A stretch of DNA of 64,000 nt from CAUZJF01 sp965248605 (GTDB taxonomy: Bacteria > Chloroflexota > Dehalococcoidia > Lucifugimonadales > CAUZJF01), in the NCBI GenBank assembly GCA_965248605.1, contig CBDFJV010000007.1, positions 2,356,001 to 2,420,000 on the forward strand, given 5' to 3'. The notes beneath the pieces were generated by a model that saw nothing but the letters and a program-made list of their open reading frames with translations, was not told the DNA's origin and searched no databases. Made by a program: the position numbers and the translations under genes. Positions 24,032 to 32,039 of the stretch are shown here, in pieces. Position 1 is the first letter of the stretch, and each line of letters begins with the position of its first letter.

Positions 24032-25122
24032 GCGACCTGGCCAAGAGGATCGACGTTCACGCCAATGCTGGCCTGCTGATCCAGCAGTGGCAACAGGCTC
24101 CGCGTATGCGCGCCCTGGTGGATGCGCTCCAAGGAGTGATGGACGACCACCTGGTCAGGCCGTTGGCGGAGATGGAGGAACGCCTCCGCATTGCCACCGC
24201 TGAAGGTTTCTGGCTGGACTGTATTGGGGAACGGCTGATGCTTCCGCGTCCGGCGACGAACCTAAGCAACTTTGCTCCTTTCGGCTTCCACGGCTCAGGT
24301 GGTGTCGGCTTCGACCAGGGTCCGTTCGCCACGGTGGTTGAGGCGCTGTCGCCGCGTGTTCCTGTGGGGGATGTCTACTACCGCAGCCTGCTGCACATGC
24401 GTGCCGAAGCTCTGCTCGCCGACGCCAGCGTGTCTCGGCTTGAGACTGCGGCCAGCCGCGTTTTCCCCGGTACACAGTACGAAGATCACGGAGACATGAC
24501 GGCGACGGTCCACAGTCCCTACCGGAGTCGAGATGACCGGAACGTCCTCGCCGCTCTCGATGCGGTCGGAGGCCTGCCGTCTCCCGCTGGCGTCTCCTTG
24601 TCGACGATCTGGGAGTACGTGGTGGGCGGCGACTGCGAAGGGGCCGAACCCCCGGTCGTGGCCGGCCAAGCCGCTCAGGAGACGAACGTGTCCGCGTACG
24701 AACGGAGTGACGCACAGGCCCACTCCGGCGATTCCAGCTGGAAGATAACGGTCGAGCAAGACAGCGACTCGGACGACGGGGCCGATGTCTACCCAAGCTA
24801 TGACCTGCTGTACGCCGACCTCATGCCCCTGACTCAGCTCAAGTTCGGCGCGTGGGTCTATGTCGACTCGGGTACCTCTGACGACCTGGACCTGTCTGAC
24901 GTCTACCTCGACTTGGTCTGTGGGGACGAGGACGCCGGAGGCAATTTGACACCGCAGAGCAACGAATCGGAGAGCCCGTCCGCGTTCGATACCTGGGAGT
25001 ATCTCGACGCGACGGTCACGCCCACGGCCAGCTGCGAGGTTGTCCGGCTGGCACTGAGGATCTCTGATCGGTCTGCGGCACATGTGGTCTATTGGGACGG
25101 CGTTAGTTTCAGGAGCGAATAA
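24028..25122 (+). CDS. Baseplate wedge/tail protein (DUF2612-like) with C-terminal beta-sandwich
   Basis: A 364-residue protein. Residues 1-160 (QQWQQAPRMRALVDALQGVMDDHLVRPLAEMEERLRIATAEGFWLDCIGERLMLPR) match DUF2612/gpI-type wedge proteins that follow J. The C-terminal approximately 190 residues look like a carbohydrate-binding-module beta-sandwich (SAYERSDAQAHSGDSSWKITVEQ..., LKFGAWVYVDSGT), plausible for fibre attachment or surface binding. Confidence 0.7.
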   Translation: MSDLAKRIDVHANAGLLIQQWQQAPRMRALVDALQGVMDDHLVRPLAEMEERLRIATAEGFWLDCIGERLMLPRPATNLSNFAPFGFHGSGGVGFDQGPFATVVEALSPRVPVGDVYYRSLLHMRAEALLADASVSRLETAASRVFPGTQYEDHGDMTATVHSPYRSRDDRNVLAALDAVGGLPSPAGVSLSTIWEYVVGGDCEGAEPPVVAGQAAQETNVSAYERSDAQAHSGDSSWKITVEQDSDSDDGADVYPSYDLLYADLMPLTQLKFGAWVYVDSGTSDDLDLSDVYLDLVCGDEDAGGNLTPQSNESESPSAFDTWEYLDATVTPTASCEVVRLALRISDRSAAHVVYWDGVSFRSE

Positions 25123-26528
25123 TGGCTAGAGATTCAGATGCACTGAAGATAGAGAAATGGGCCGCCGCAGGCGACGTTCAGGACCCCGAAGACGGGGGAG
25201 TGACGCGTTCGAGCGGATGGGACGCCACTTACTCGCAGGCCGGCGGCAACCTGCCCAAGCGAGAGCACTTCAACCAGATCATTCGGGAGCTATCTGGGCT
25301 CGGTGTGGAGGTCAACACACACGGCCTATTGGAGTGGGACTCAACGGTCTCATACGTCCACCCGGCACTGGTGTTCGGCAGCGACGGCAAGCCGTACGTC
25401 TCAGTGGCCGACACCACCGACGTCGATCCAGTGACCGACACCGCCAACGCTTACTGGAAGCTCTATGAGGTGCAGGGGCCGAAGGGCGACAAGGGCGACA
25501 CCGGGGATCGGGGGCTCGACGCCACCGTCCCGGACGCTACAACGACCGCCAAGGGCAAGGTCGAGCTGGCAACCGATGCCGAGGCGCAGGCGGGCGCCGA
25601 CACGGAGCGAGTCGTGACGCCTGCGAGTCTGGCTTCGCGCACTGCCACTACGACAAGGGCTGGTCTGGTCGAAAAGGCTACCCAGGCCGAGGCGGACGCG
25701 GGAACAGACTCTGAGAGGTACGTGACGCCGGCGCTAGTGAAGCGGCGCATTGATGCGAGGGGGGTTAGAAAAACGCGCTTCACGACTGTTGGCACACACA
25801 CCTGGACACCCCAGGTGAACTCGAGCTTTGCGTTCGCAGAATGTATTGGCGGCGGTGGCGGCGGCGGCGGAGGCGCAGACAGAAATAGAGGATCGAACGG
25901 AGGCAGCGGTGGAACTGGCGGTGGCCGTGCCAACAGTGGCTCGCCATACTTCACGCTTCTGCACGGCGCCGTCACTGTAGTTGTTGGAGCTGGTGGTACA
26001 AGAGGGCTCGGCTCTGTCGGGGGAGCGGCTACGGCGGGTGGAAATGGCGGAAACTCGACATTTGGCATAGGTGCTAACGCGCTACCTACAGAGCTCCAGG
26101 TTACAGGAGTTAGGGGGCTTGGCGGTGCAGCGGCTGGAAATGCCTTTACCGGCCCCGCAGGCGCCGCAGGGGGCACTACAGCTGCAGGTAGTGGTGGTGG
26201 CGGCGGTGCCGGTCTAGCTGTTGGAAGCGGAATCACCGCTGGTGGCGCCGGCGGCGGTGCGTCTGGGCCTACCGTGGCCGGCGGTGCAGGAGGTACTGGA
26301 ACGACCGGGCCGGTTACAGGGAGTGGCACGACCGAGGGGGCTGGTGGTGGCGGCGGTGGCGGTCAAGGCGCAGATATTACTGGGCCGAATCCATTTACTG
26401 GAGCTGCCGGTGGTGGGCCCGGTGGAGGTGGGGGTGGCGGCGGCGGTCATGGCCACTCGTTGGGTGGCCATGATGGGGCAAACGGCGGTCTTGGCGCCGC
26501 CGGTGAAGTCCGCATCTGGGAGTGGTAA
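25122..26528 (+). CDS. Tail fibre with collagen-like linker and glycine-rich tip
   Basis: A 468-residue protein. The N-terminal 115 residues form the attachment part (RSSGWDATYSQAGGNLPKREHFNQIIRE); a short collagen-like GPKGDKGDTGDRG segment follows at about 118-131, then two TTAKGKVELAT/TTRAGLVEKAT units of phage fibre type, then from about residue 240 a polyglycine-rich domain with runs such as GGGGGGGGG. Glycine-rich tips built of polyglycine II helices are known in T-even-type adhesins such as S16 gp38. It probably recognises the host surface. No chaperone gene is seen. Confidence 0.8.
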   Translation: MARDSDALKIEKWAAAGDVQDPEDGGVTRSSGWDATYSQAGGNLPKREHFNQIIRELSGLGVEVNTHGLLEWDSTVSYVHPALVFGSDGKPYVSVADTTDVDPVTDTANAYWKLYEVQGPKGDKGDTGDRGLDATVPDATTTAKGKVELATDAEAQAGADTERVVTPASLASRTATTTRAGLVEKATQAEADAGTDSERYVTPALVKRRIDARGVRKTRFTTVGTHTWTPQVNSSFAFAECIGGGGGGGGGADRNRGSNGGSGGTGGGRANSGSPYFTLLHGAVTVVVGAGGTRGLGSVGGAATAGGNGGNSTFGIGANALPTELQVTGVRGLGGAAAGNAFTGPAGAAGGTTAAGSGGGGGAGLAVGSGITAGGAGGGASGPTVAGGAGGTGTTGPVTGSGTTEGAGGGGGGGQGADITGPNPFTGAAGGGPGGGGGGGGGHGHSLGGHDGANGGLGAAGEVRIWEW

Positions 26529-26541
26529 TCTCGCATCCATC

Positions 26542-26748
26542 ATGACGAGGAAGGAAGACCATAGTTCGGCCGCCATCGCTTCTCTGATCGAGGAGGTCCA
26601 GTCGGATGCGCGACGAATTGACTCGTTTGAGAGAGCAGCACGCACCGGATTAGCTTGGCCGACGGACGTTTGCCCCGCTGTCCTTCGAATTGCCGGTTCC
26701 TACTTGCCTATTGAGCGCAGAATTGGCAGGGCTTTAGTAGTAATTTGA
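26542..26748 (+). CDS. Small protein after the fibre gene, unknown
   Basis: A 68-residue frame starting at the ATG 14 bp after the fibre stop, with no clear ribosome site. The sequence SSAAIASLIEEVQSDARRIDSFERAA is helical, and the end (PAVLRIAGSYLPIERRIG) is amphipathic. Coding status is uncertain. Confidence 0.35.
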   Translation: MTRKEDHSSAAIASLIEEVQSDARRIDSFERAARTGLAWPTDVCPAVLRIAGSYLPIERRIGRALVVI

Positions 26749-26904
26749 CACCTAGGCATATAGGGCTTTCGAGAGGACCTAATATAACGGCTTCATAGCC
26801 GTCATGCCCATGTTTGTAGAATCGGCAACGTCCTTGGCACCGCTAACTCCCGCTGGCGCATGATACGCGGCCTCGATGGCGGCATCTTCCCCCAAGGCTT
26901 ACAC
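26749..26904. other. Convergent gap between tail genes and integrase
   Basis: No gene seen. Contains one short hairpin ACGGCT-TCAT-AGCCGT (26787-26802) without a T tract, at most a weak terminator. Confidence 0.4.
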
Positions 26905-28062
26905 CTACTCGCTCTCAGCCAGGTACTCCGCCCACTGATCCATGAGCGTCCTCCGCCTCTCGAACAGGTCAGAGCGGAAGTACGCGGCTTCGGTAGAGTC
27001 CCCAACTACGTGTGCTAGCGCCGCCTCCATGACTGCGTGCGGTGCGTCTGTCTTCTCAGCCGCCCAGTCTCGAAAGCTCGACCGGAAACCGTGCGGAACA
27101 CAGTCTATGTCCAGCGTCCTCAGCAGCTTGCGGGGGGTCATGTCGCTCAGTGGTCTGCCCGACCGCGACGGGAAAACGAGACCACTCCCATCATCGAGAC
27201 GCCTCGCATCGGCCAGTATCGCCATAGCCCGCTCCGACAGCGGAACGCGATGCTCGCGGTCGGCCTTCATGCGCGTGGACGGGATAGTCCATGTCCTGGC
27301 GCCTATATCTACCTCTGACCACCGAGCATGTCGAGCTTCGCCTGGTCTGCTGGCTGTCAACACCTGGAACGCCAGGCACAGTTTTGAGGATTCTGTGACT
27401 TTGGCGGCCTGCACAGCCCTCATCGCCGCGGGTACAGCCGCATAGTGTAGAGCCTTGTGGTGCGCCTGGGTCCGCGAAGTCTTGGGAAGCACGGCCTCGA
27501 TGGCGTCGCCAGCTGGATTATCCAGCCTGTAGTTGTTGGCGATGGCCCACTTCATCACCGCGCTTATGCGCTGGCGCACTCGCCGCGCTGTCTCTGGCTT
27601 GGCGGTCCATATCAGGGTTAGAGCCTTCATAACATCCGAACCCGACACCTCGGTTACCAATCTGGAGCCAAAGTGTGGAAAGACGTATGTCCTGAGAGTA
27701 GAACCCCACTGGGCCGCATGCTTGGTGTTCTTCCATGTGGGGAGGTTGAGCTTGATAACCTCAGCGGCAGCCTCAGCAAAGGTCGGTACATCTCGCTTCT
27801 CTGTCCGAGGGTCGCCACCCACACGAGCGATTCTGCGGTTCTCCATCGCCTTCTCACGCGCAGCGCTCAGGGACACAAGAGGCCACCCGCCAAGTCCGAG
27901 ATCAGTCCGCTTGCCGCGTATCACAACACGCTGAAGCCACCTGCGAGCGCCGGACGGGTCCACCTGAAGGTAAAGCCCCTGACCGTCCTGGTATCGGCCA
28001 GGCCGCTTCTCCGTTCTCACTCGCGCCGCAGTCAACGGACGAGCCTTGCGATTCTCGGTCAT
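26905..28062 (-). CDS. int: Tyrosine recombinase / prophage integrase (DUF4102 type)
   Basis: A 385-residue protein from the ATG at 28062, chosen because GGGGGGTGGA precedes it; an upstream in-frame ATG lies at 28086. The N-terminal DUF4102-like arm-binding domain (GRYQDGQGLYLQVDPSGARRWLQRVVIRGKRTDLGLGGWPLVSLSAAREKA) is followed by a SAM-like domain and the catalytic domain with Arg239 (SRPGEARH), Lys266 (TRMKADREHR), His324-Arg327 (PHGFR), His351 and Tyr361 (AAYFR). All catalytic residues are present. It reads toward the tail genes and lies at the right edge of the prophage. Confidence 0.92.
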   Translation of the reverse strand: MTENRKARPLTAARVRTEKRPGRYQDGQGLYLQVDPSGARRWLQRVVIRGKRTDLGLGGWPLVSLSAAREKAMENRRIARVGGDPRTEKRDVPTFAEAAAEVIKLNLPTWKNTKHAAQWGSTLRTYVFPHFGSRLVTEVSGSDVMKALTLIWTAKPETARRVRQRISAVMKWAIANNYRLDNPAGDAIEAVLPKTSRTQAHHKALHYAAVPAAMRAVQAAKVTESSKLCLAFQVLTASRPGEARHARWSEVDIGARTWTIPSTRMKADREHRVPLSERAMAILADARRLDDGSGLVFPSRSGRPLSDMTPRKLLRTLDIDCVPHGFRSSFRDWAAEKTDAPHAVMEAALAHVVGDSTEAAYFRSDLFERRRTLMDQWAEYLAESE

Positions 28063-28220
28063 TCCACCCCCCATTTTGCCCCACATTATAGTCGGGATTG
28101 TATGGGACGGTAAGATAATCTATGAGCAACTATGAGAATCTTGGTTGTAGCTCGATCAGGTATGAAATCGGCAAAAGGCAGCGTTTTCAAAGCTAAGACG
28201 AAGGATGTGTCTGGCGGACG
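28063..28220. other. Probable right end (attR) region of the prophage
   Basis: The segment between the integrase start and the point where the neighbouring lipoprotein loses its expected C-terminus (about 28215). It contains the inverted repeat GGCGGAC-GTGGA-GTCCGCC (28203-28221). No tRNA gene is present. The matching attL would lie outside the window, so the core cannot be defined. Confidence 0.4.
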
Positions 28221-28581
28221 TGGAGTCCGCCATGACGGCACCGAAGGCGTAGCCAGTAGAATCCACCCCGAGAGGGCCACGAATGCTATGACCTATGTTG
28301 TCCGGAACGGTGGCGCGGGCGATGGTGACATCGCTCTCGTCGGTGATGAAGATGTACCACTCGCCGTCCACACTCTCCTTGGTGTTGTAGTAAGCAATGG
28401 TAGCGTCTCTACCCTCTTCGTCGTAGCGATCAATGGCCTGCTGCACAAAAGCCTTTGTAAACGCTGGGGGATCGGACTTTGAAGGAGCTATTGAGTCGCT
28501 TCCCCCACAGGCGGCAGCCATGAAAACGGCAACGACTACCGAACCAATAAGCGATGCCGTTAGATTGTTGGTCTTCATCAT
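28156..28581 (-). CDS. Cache-domain lipoprotein, C-terminus replaced at the prophage edge
   Basis: A 141-residue protein with strong ribosome site AGGAGGAATTCT before the ATG. The signal peptide is SLIGSVVVAVFMAAACGGS with lipobox AAAC. Then a single Cache-like domain: FVQQAIDRYDEEGRDATIAYYNTKESVDGEWYIFITDESDVTIARATVPDNIGHSIRG...GYAFGAVMADST. In the family this is normally followed by a further stretch of about 35 residues; here it changes to an unrelated basic tail (ARHILRLSFENAAFCRFHT). The break fits prophage insertion into the gene. Likely an extracellular sensor or binding lipoprotein. Confidence 0.65.
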   Translation of the reverse strand: MMKTNNLTASLIGSVVVAVFMAAACGGSDSIAPSKSDPPAFTKAFVQQAIDRYDEEGRDATIAYYNTKESVDGEWYIFITDESDVTIARATVPDNIGHSIRGPLGVDSTGYAFGAVMADSTSARHILRLSFENAAFCRFHT

Positions 28582-28620
28582 AGAATTCCTCCTACATGTT
28601 CAAATAGCCGATCCAACCTG

Positions 28621-29043
28621 CTACCCGTCCACCAGCTCTATGCGGTCACCGTAACGGCGGAAGTCTGCGGTGTTGAACGTCAGTAGCCTGCGCTCCCCAT
28701 GCGCCAGCATGGTGGCAACGATGTTGGCGTCGTGAATCTGTCGTCCTCCCACGGGAACCTCTCGACACAGCCCCACGAGCGATTCGGTCACCACGGGACC
28801 GTCCTCGAGTATCTCGAAGCTGCCTATCAGCCTGCTCACGTCATCCAGGGCATCCTCACGGGTGATGGCCACTGGCCAGGTCTGCGGTCGAGTGACGACG
28901 GCCAGGTACTCTCGTATCACCTGACGGCTGATCCTTAGCGGTTCAGGGTCTCGAAAAGCACGCTCCAGGCTCGCCCGAGCCGCGTCGTGGTCCGGCGCGC
29001 TGGGGATACGGGACTTCACCAGCACGTTGGTGTCTATGAACAT
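28621..29043 (-). CDS. PIN-domain ribonuclease toxin (VapC-like)
   Basis: A 140-residue protein from the ATG at 29043. PIN acidic residues are visible: Asp4 (MFIDTNVLV), Glu in QVIREYLAVV, and the C-terminal QIHDANIVATMLAHG and LLTFNTADFRRYG blocks. Such enzymes cut RNA. It begins 7 bp after the stop of the DUF7662-like gene, so the two form a bicistron of toxin-antitoxin type, with the putative antitoxin first. Confidence 0.82.
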   Translation of the reverse strand: MFIDTNVLVKSRIPSAPDHDAARASLERAFRDPEPLRISRQVIREYLAVVTRPQTWPVAITREDALDDVSRLIGSFEILEDGPVVTESLVGLCREVPVGGRQIHDANIVATMLAHGERRLLTFNTADFRRYGDRIELVDG

Positions 29044-29050
29044 GGCGGGA

Positions 29051-29455
29051 CTAAACCCTCTCCTCGTAGAGGTCCTCACGTCTGAGGCTCAGACCTTCCG
29101 GCCACACCGCGGTGGGGTGGACGGGCCACGCTTCGTCGAGAGAAAGCCTGGGTATGGGCTTCGGGTGCGTTCGCCGGAACAGCAGCATCTCGCCATCCAT
29201 ATCGACCTCCGCCGTCTCCCAGCCGGCGACGCTCCAGGCAAGGGCGTGGCTGTGGCCATTGCCGCCTCTCTGATTTCCCCACCAGGGCCGGTGCAGCCGT
29301 GCGGACGGAGGCAGCTCGAATCCGATGACCGCCTCGACCTCGTTGAAGGAGGTCCTCCACTCCTGCACCTGAAGACTGCTCAGGTACGTGTACAGTCTCT
29401 GGTACTTGCCACGGATCACCATTTCTCTGTACTTGTCCTTCTGGTCTACGGCCAT
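29051..29455 (-). CDS. DUF7662-domain protein, putative antitoxin partner of the PIN toxin
   Basis: A 134-residue protein preceded by AAGGAGGCACGAC. Residues 18-90 carry the DUF7662 pattern: YQRLYTYLSSLQVQEWRTSFNEVEAVIGFELPPSAR, then PWWGNQRGGNGHSHALAWSVAGWETAEVDMDGEMLLFRR. The C-terminal 40 residues (PIPRLSLDEAWPV...LRREDLYEERV) look like an extended toxin-wrapping tail. DUF7662 has no settled function; its place directly before a PIN gene suggests an antitoxin. Confidence 0.65.
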   Translation of the reverse strand: MAVDQKDKYREMVIRGKYQRLYTYLSSLQVQEWRTSFNEVEAVIGFELPPSARLHRPWWGNQRGGNGHSHALAWSVAGWETAEVDMDGEMLLFRRTHPKPIPRLSLDEAWPVHPTAVWPEGLSLRREDLYEERV

Positions 29456-29509
29456 GTCGTGCCTCCTTCGTCTCAGCTTGCCCTAGCCGGAGGGTAGATG
29501 TCCAGATAC

Positions 29510-29537
29510 ATTGTAGTGAGTTAGTGACTCCAGCGCA
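29510..29537 (-). promoter_or_regulatory. Candidate promoter of the DUF7662-PIN operon
   Basis: On the minus strand TTGCGC (29537-29532), 16-bp spacer, TACAAT (29515-29510), about 50 bp upstream of the start codon. The -35 region lies in a dyad with CTCCAG/CTGGAG arms (about 29528-29548), a possible operator. Moderate match only. Confidence 0.4.
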
Positions 29538-29539
29538 AG

Positions 29540-29925
29540 CGCCTGGAGAACGGCAACGGACCGGGTAGGGCTCACGCGCACAGGCCCCCCTCAGAAGGCG
29601 CGAGATCCCAGGGGTCGCTGGCGGTGTAATACCCGTGTACAGGAGATCGCATGGGACACCAAGTCGCAGTTCGGGCGATTCCGTAGCTGGAATCGGGGTG
29701 AACGGGGCATCCTGCTAAATCGGAGCGAGGATATCAGTTATCCAATCGACACAAAAAGATCAGGTATACATGGGCGGTTGGACTTGAAGCCAGTTGACAA
29801 CGACGATCGCTCACGAAACCTGCGTGGTTCGAACCCCCGTTACCGGGGGCCTAGGATAGAAACGAGAAGAATTAAGTGACACTCAGGCGACGGCGGCCTA
29901 CGAATCACGGCGGCAGCCAACGATC
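29540..29925. other. Gene-free stretch with a tRNA-arm-like motif
   Basis: No convincing frame. The plus strand near 29819-29855 reads GTGGTTCGAACCCCCG followed by a CCCCCG-TTAC-CGGGGG hairpin, resembling a T-arm, but no full tRNA or tmRNA can be folded around it by eye. Confidence 0.3.
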
Positions 29926-30348
29926 TCAAGCCTCCGCTTTTCTGCGCCGCTGTTCCTCTTCCTTCCGCCGACGTTCGTCTGGAGTCATGTACTCCCAGAT
30001 GTTCTTATAGTTCAGAGCACCCATCAATTTGCCAATGTGGCCGATTCCTATGCGGTGTTTCTTCGCTATCTCAACTACTTCGGGGTCGGCGTCCGCATGG
30101 GGCATACCCATCACTACGAAAGAACCGGCTCCCAGCGGGTTCGGACGAGCGAAGAATTCCGCAAGACCATAGCGTTAGGCGTCAGGCAGATGTGCGATCA
30201 CGTCGCTCCGTGAACCATCCAATGTACGCCTAATCCTGAACAGAAACTCGTACTCGTTCGCGATGGGCTCCCAATTGACAACTCGGTCATGCTCATCCAT
30301 CCGAGCAGTAAAGTACGTAATGTGCTCTTGTCGTAAAGCCTTGCCCAT
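29926..30348 (-). pseudogene. Unknown gene interrupted by an in-frame TAA
   Basis: From the ATG at 30348 a 57-residue frame (MGKALRQEHITYFTARMDEH... DVIAHLPDA) ends in TAA at 30177-30175; the same frame then continues without another stop for 82 codons (RYGLAEFFARPNPLGAG..., VVEIAKKHRIGIGHIGKLMGALNYKNIWEYMTPDERRRKEEEQRRRKAEA). The two halves together make a 140-codon gene, so this is either a single nonsense mutation, a readthrough product, or two coupled peptides. The C-terminal half begins at a GTG (30114) if translated alone. Family unknown. Confidence 0.55.
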
Positions 30349-30358
30349 TCTGTTCCCC

Positions 30359-30607
30359 CTACAATATGCGCTCGTGAAAGCCTGCTTTGTTCAAGAATCT
30401 ATCCAGAGCTTCATTCTCAGCGAGGAGAAAGGTTTGCACGTGGAGCTTCAGACAGTGAAATTCCTGGAAGCTGCTTTCTATACTCCTCAATTTTTCACGA
30501 CAAATACGCACTCGCCCTTGCTTTGAAGAATCGAACTGAATAACGACGTCTACGTCAACGGGTTGGATATCGTCCGACGATAGATCCAAACCCATAGCAC
30601 TTGGCAA
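30359..30607 (-). CDS. Short protein, possible GNAT C-terminal fragment
   Basis: An 82-residue frame. The end LLAENEALDRFLNKAGFHERIL resembles the C-terminal N...A..FL.K.GF signature of GNAT acetyltransferases, but the acetyl-CoA-binding R/Q-x-x-G-x-G/A motif is absent, so it would be a remnant. It overlaps the end of the membrane protein gene by 53 bp. Confidence 0.35.
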   Translation of the reverse strand: MPSAMGLDLSSDDIQPVDVDVVIQFDSSKQGRVRICREKLRSIESSFQEFHCLKLHVQTFLLAENEALDRFLNKAGFHERIL

Positions 30608-30977
30608 CTCCGTACCATGGATTACTGAGGGCGTTATGGAGGAACGACTTTATCTGATCGTCCACCCAGACGGCACTCTCAACGGCCATTCTCAGTTGCT
30701 CATCTATGGATCGTTCTCGGCGCGCGAGCTTGAGGATGTTCCATGCCAGAAGTGGTACAAATATAGCGACCGAGGCTCCGATCCAGGCCATGGACTTAAT
30801 CAACCAGAGTAAGAACCCTGTGACAGATTCAGTCTTGGGAGCAGAGGCTTCTGGGCCAGAGAAAGTAGCAACAATTACAGTCGTAAACCCTATGACGAGG
30901 ATCGCCATAACCGCTGTTGGGACATTGATTCCCAACTGCTGCACGGTCTCATTTGCTGCTCGCCGCAAGAGGTTCAT
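30555..30977 (-). CDS. Small membrane protein, unknown
   Basis: A 140-residue protein with two hydrophobic helices (about residues 18-42, VPTAVMAILVIGFTTVIVATF; and 52-85, TGFLLWLIKSMAWIGASVAIFVPLLAWNILKL), then a charged helical tail (RRERSIDEQLRMAVESAVWVDDQIKSFLHNAL). The region is not homologous to anything I recognise. Confidence 0.45.
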   Translation of the reverse strand: MNLLRRAANETVQQLGINVPTAVMAILVIGFTTVIVATFSGPEASAPKTESVTGFLLWLIKSMAWIGASVAIFVPLLAWNILKLARRERSIDEQLRMAVESAVWVDDQIKSFLHNALSNPWYGVAKCYGFGSIVGRYPTR

Positions 30978-31299
30978 GGTTAGATTACAATAACAAGACG
31001 GCGCTTCTCAGTACATCCTTAGTTTTCCCACCAGGCCCCGATGCAATTCCACAGTGCCGCCACCCGTTCGGTGACGAGGTAGGGCTAGCCACTACCGAGG
31101 TTGCCCTAGAAAGGCAGAGTTGTGAATTCAGACGAGACCACCTCTGTCTGCAACAGACTCTTGCCTCTGCCTTGAGGGAGAGGACTAAGGTGAGGGTGAC
31201 CTCTTCGTCCCCTTCCCCCGTCTTGACAGTTTTCTAGATTCTGTTAGTTTCTCAGCACGTTTGTACTGGGCTGAATCTCGTCTAGGATGCGGTAAGTTG
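30978..31299. other. Gene-free stretch with a dispersed intergenic repeat
   Basis: No gene recognised. The segment CTTGAGGGAGAGGACTAAGG...GTGACCTCTTCGTCCCC (about 31165-31225) resembles the sequence at about 31785-31860 (CTTGACGGGAGAGGATGA...GGTGACCTCTTCCACCCC), a dispersed intergenic repeat. Confidence 0.45.
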
Positions 31300-31737
31300 A
31301 TGAATTGGGTACTCGTATTCATTGACGGCACCATATGCGATACGCGATACCGGCATCATCTGGGTGTTGGCACACCGGGGTATTACCGGCGAGAAGAGTT
31401 ACTGAAGGACATACCTGTGCCAGGAAGCGTCGAATGCATGCGCGAACTCGCACACAGATACCACCTTGTCTACCTCGGCGCGAGGCCCGCTACCACGCAG
31501 CTCGACACTGAGGAATGGCTGAGAACAATGGGGTTCCCTGCAGGTCCGGTCTATCTTGCACGGACCTCCAAACAGCGTCTCCGACTCATGGAAGGCCTGC
31601 AGAGCAAGTTCCAGTTCGTCGCCGGGATTGGTGACAGGTGGGACGACAACGAGTGTCATTTGGCGATCGGATGCTTGAGTATCATCCTGAAGGAATTCGA
31701 AGGGAACTGGGCAACCGTGAGAAAGTATTTGTCTTGA
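31300..31737 (+). CDS. HAD-like protein lacking the nucleophile aspartate
   Basis: A 145-residue protein from the ATG at 31300. The HAD layout is visible: motif I region VFIDGTICDTRYRHH, motif II-like LGARPATT (about 66-73), conserved Lys (TSKQRL) and motif IV GIGDRWDDNE (about 117-126). In normal HAD enzymes motif I is DxDGT; here the first Asp is Phe, so phosphotransfer through an aspartyl-phosphate should not work. It may be a binding protein or a decaying gene. Confidence 0.6.
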   Translation: MNWVLVFIDGTICDTRYRHHLGVGTPGYYRREELLKDIPVPGSVECMRELAHRYHLVYLGARPATTQLDTEEWLRTMGFPAGPVYLARTSKQRLRLMEGLQSKFQFVAGIGDRWDDNECHLAIGCLSIILKEFEGNWATVRKYLS

Positions 31738-32039
31738 CAAGGCAGCGTCAAGAGCCCGCCCTGAACCCGCCCCGAAACTCTTACCTCTCCCTTGACGGGA
31801 GAGGATGATCGAAGACCCCGACCTCAGTCGGGGAGGTGGGGTGACCTCTTCCACCCCTATCGCTAGCCAACCGGCTCCACAGACGCAGTCTACCCTTAGA
31901 CCCCCATCCTCCGCCTTGACAGGTTCGTGCGTTCTTTAGACGCCGGCAGACTGACATGGGAAATGGCGACTCAGCCTTGTTAGGTCGGAAAATGTGGGCC
32001 GGAGCGTACTGTGCATAGTTGATTTCGTAGCCAAATTGG
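31738..32039. other. Gene-free stretch with repeats and a hairpin
   Basis: Holds a copy of the dispersed repeat (31785-31860), including a CCTCTCCCTTGACGGGAGAGG hairpin (31784-31804) and a CCCCGACCTCAGTCGGGG hairpin (31817-31834). No gene seen. Confidence 0.5.

Noticed and set aside
26787..26802. Hairpin between tail fibre and integrase as a terminator
   Set aside because: Only a 6-bp stem and no T tract.
29800..29860. T-arm-like GTGGTTCGAACCCCCG and hairpin suggesting a tRNA or tmRNA
   Set aside because: No matching acceptor stem, D-arm or clear anticodon stem could be paired, and no CCA end follows; at most a relic.
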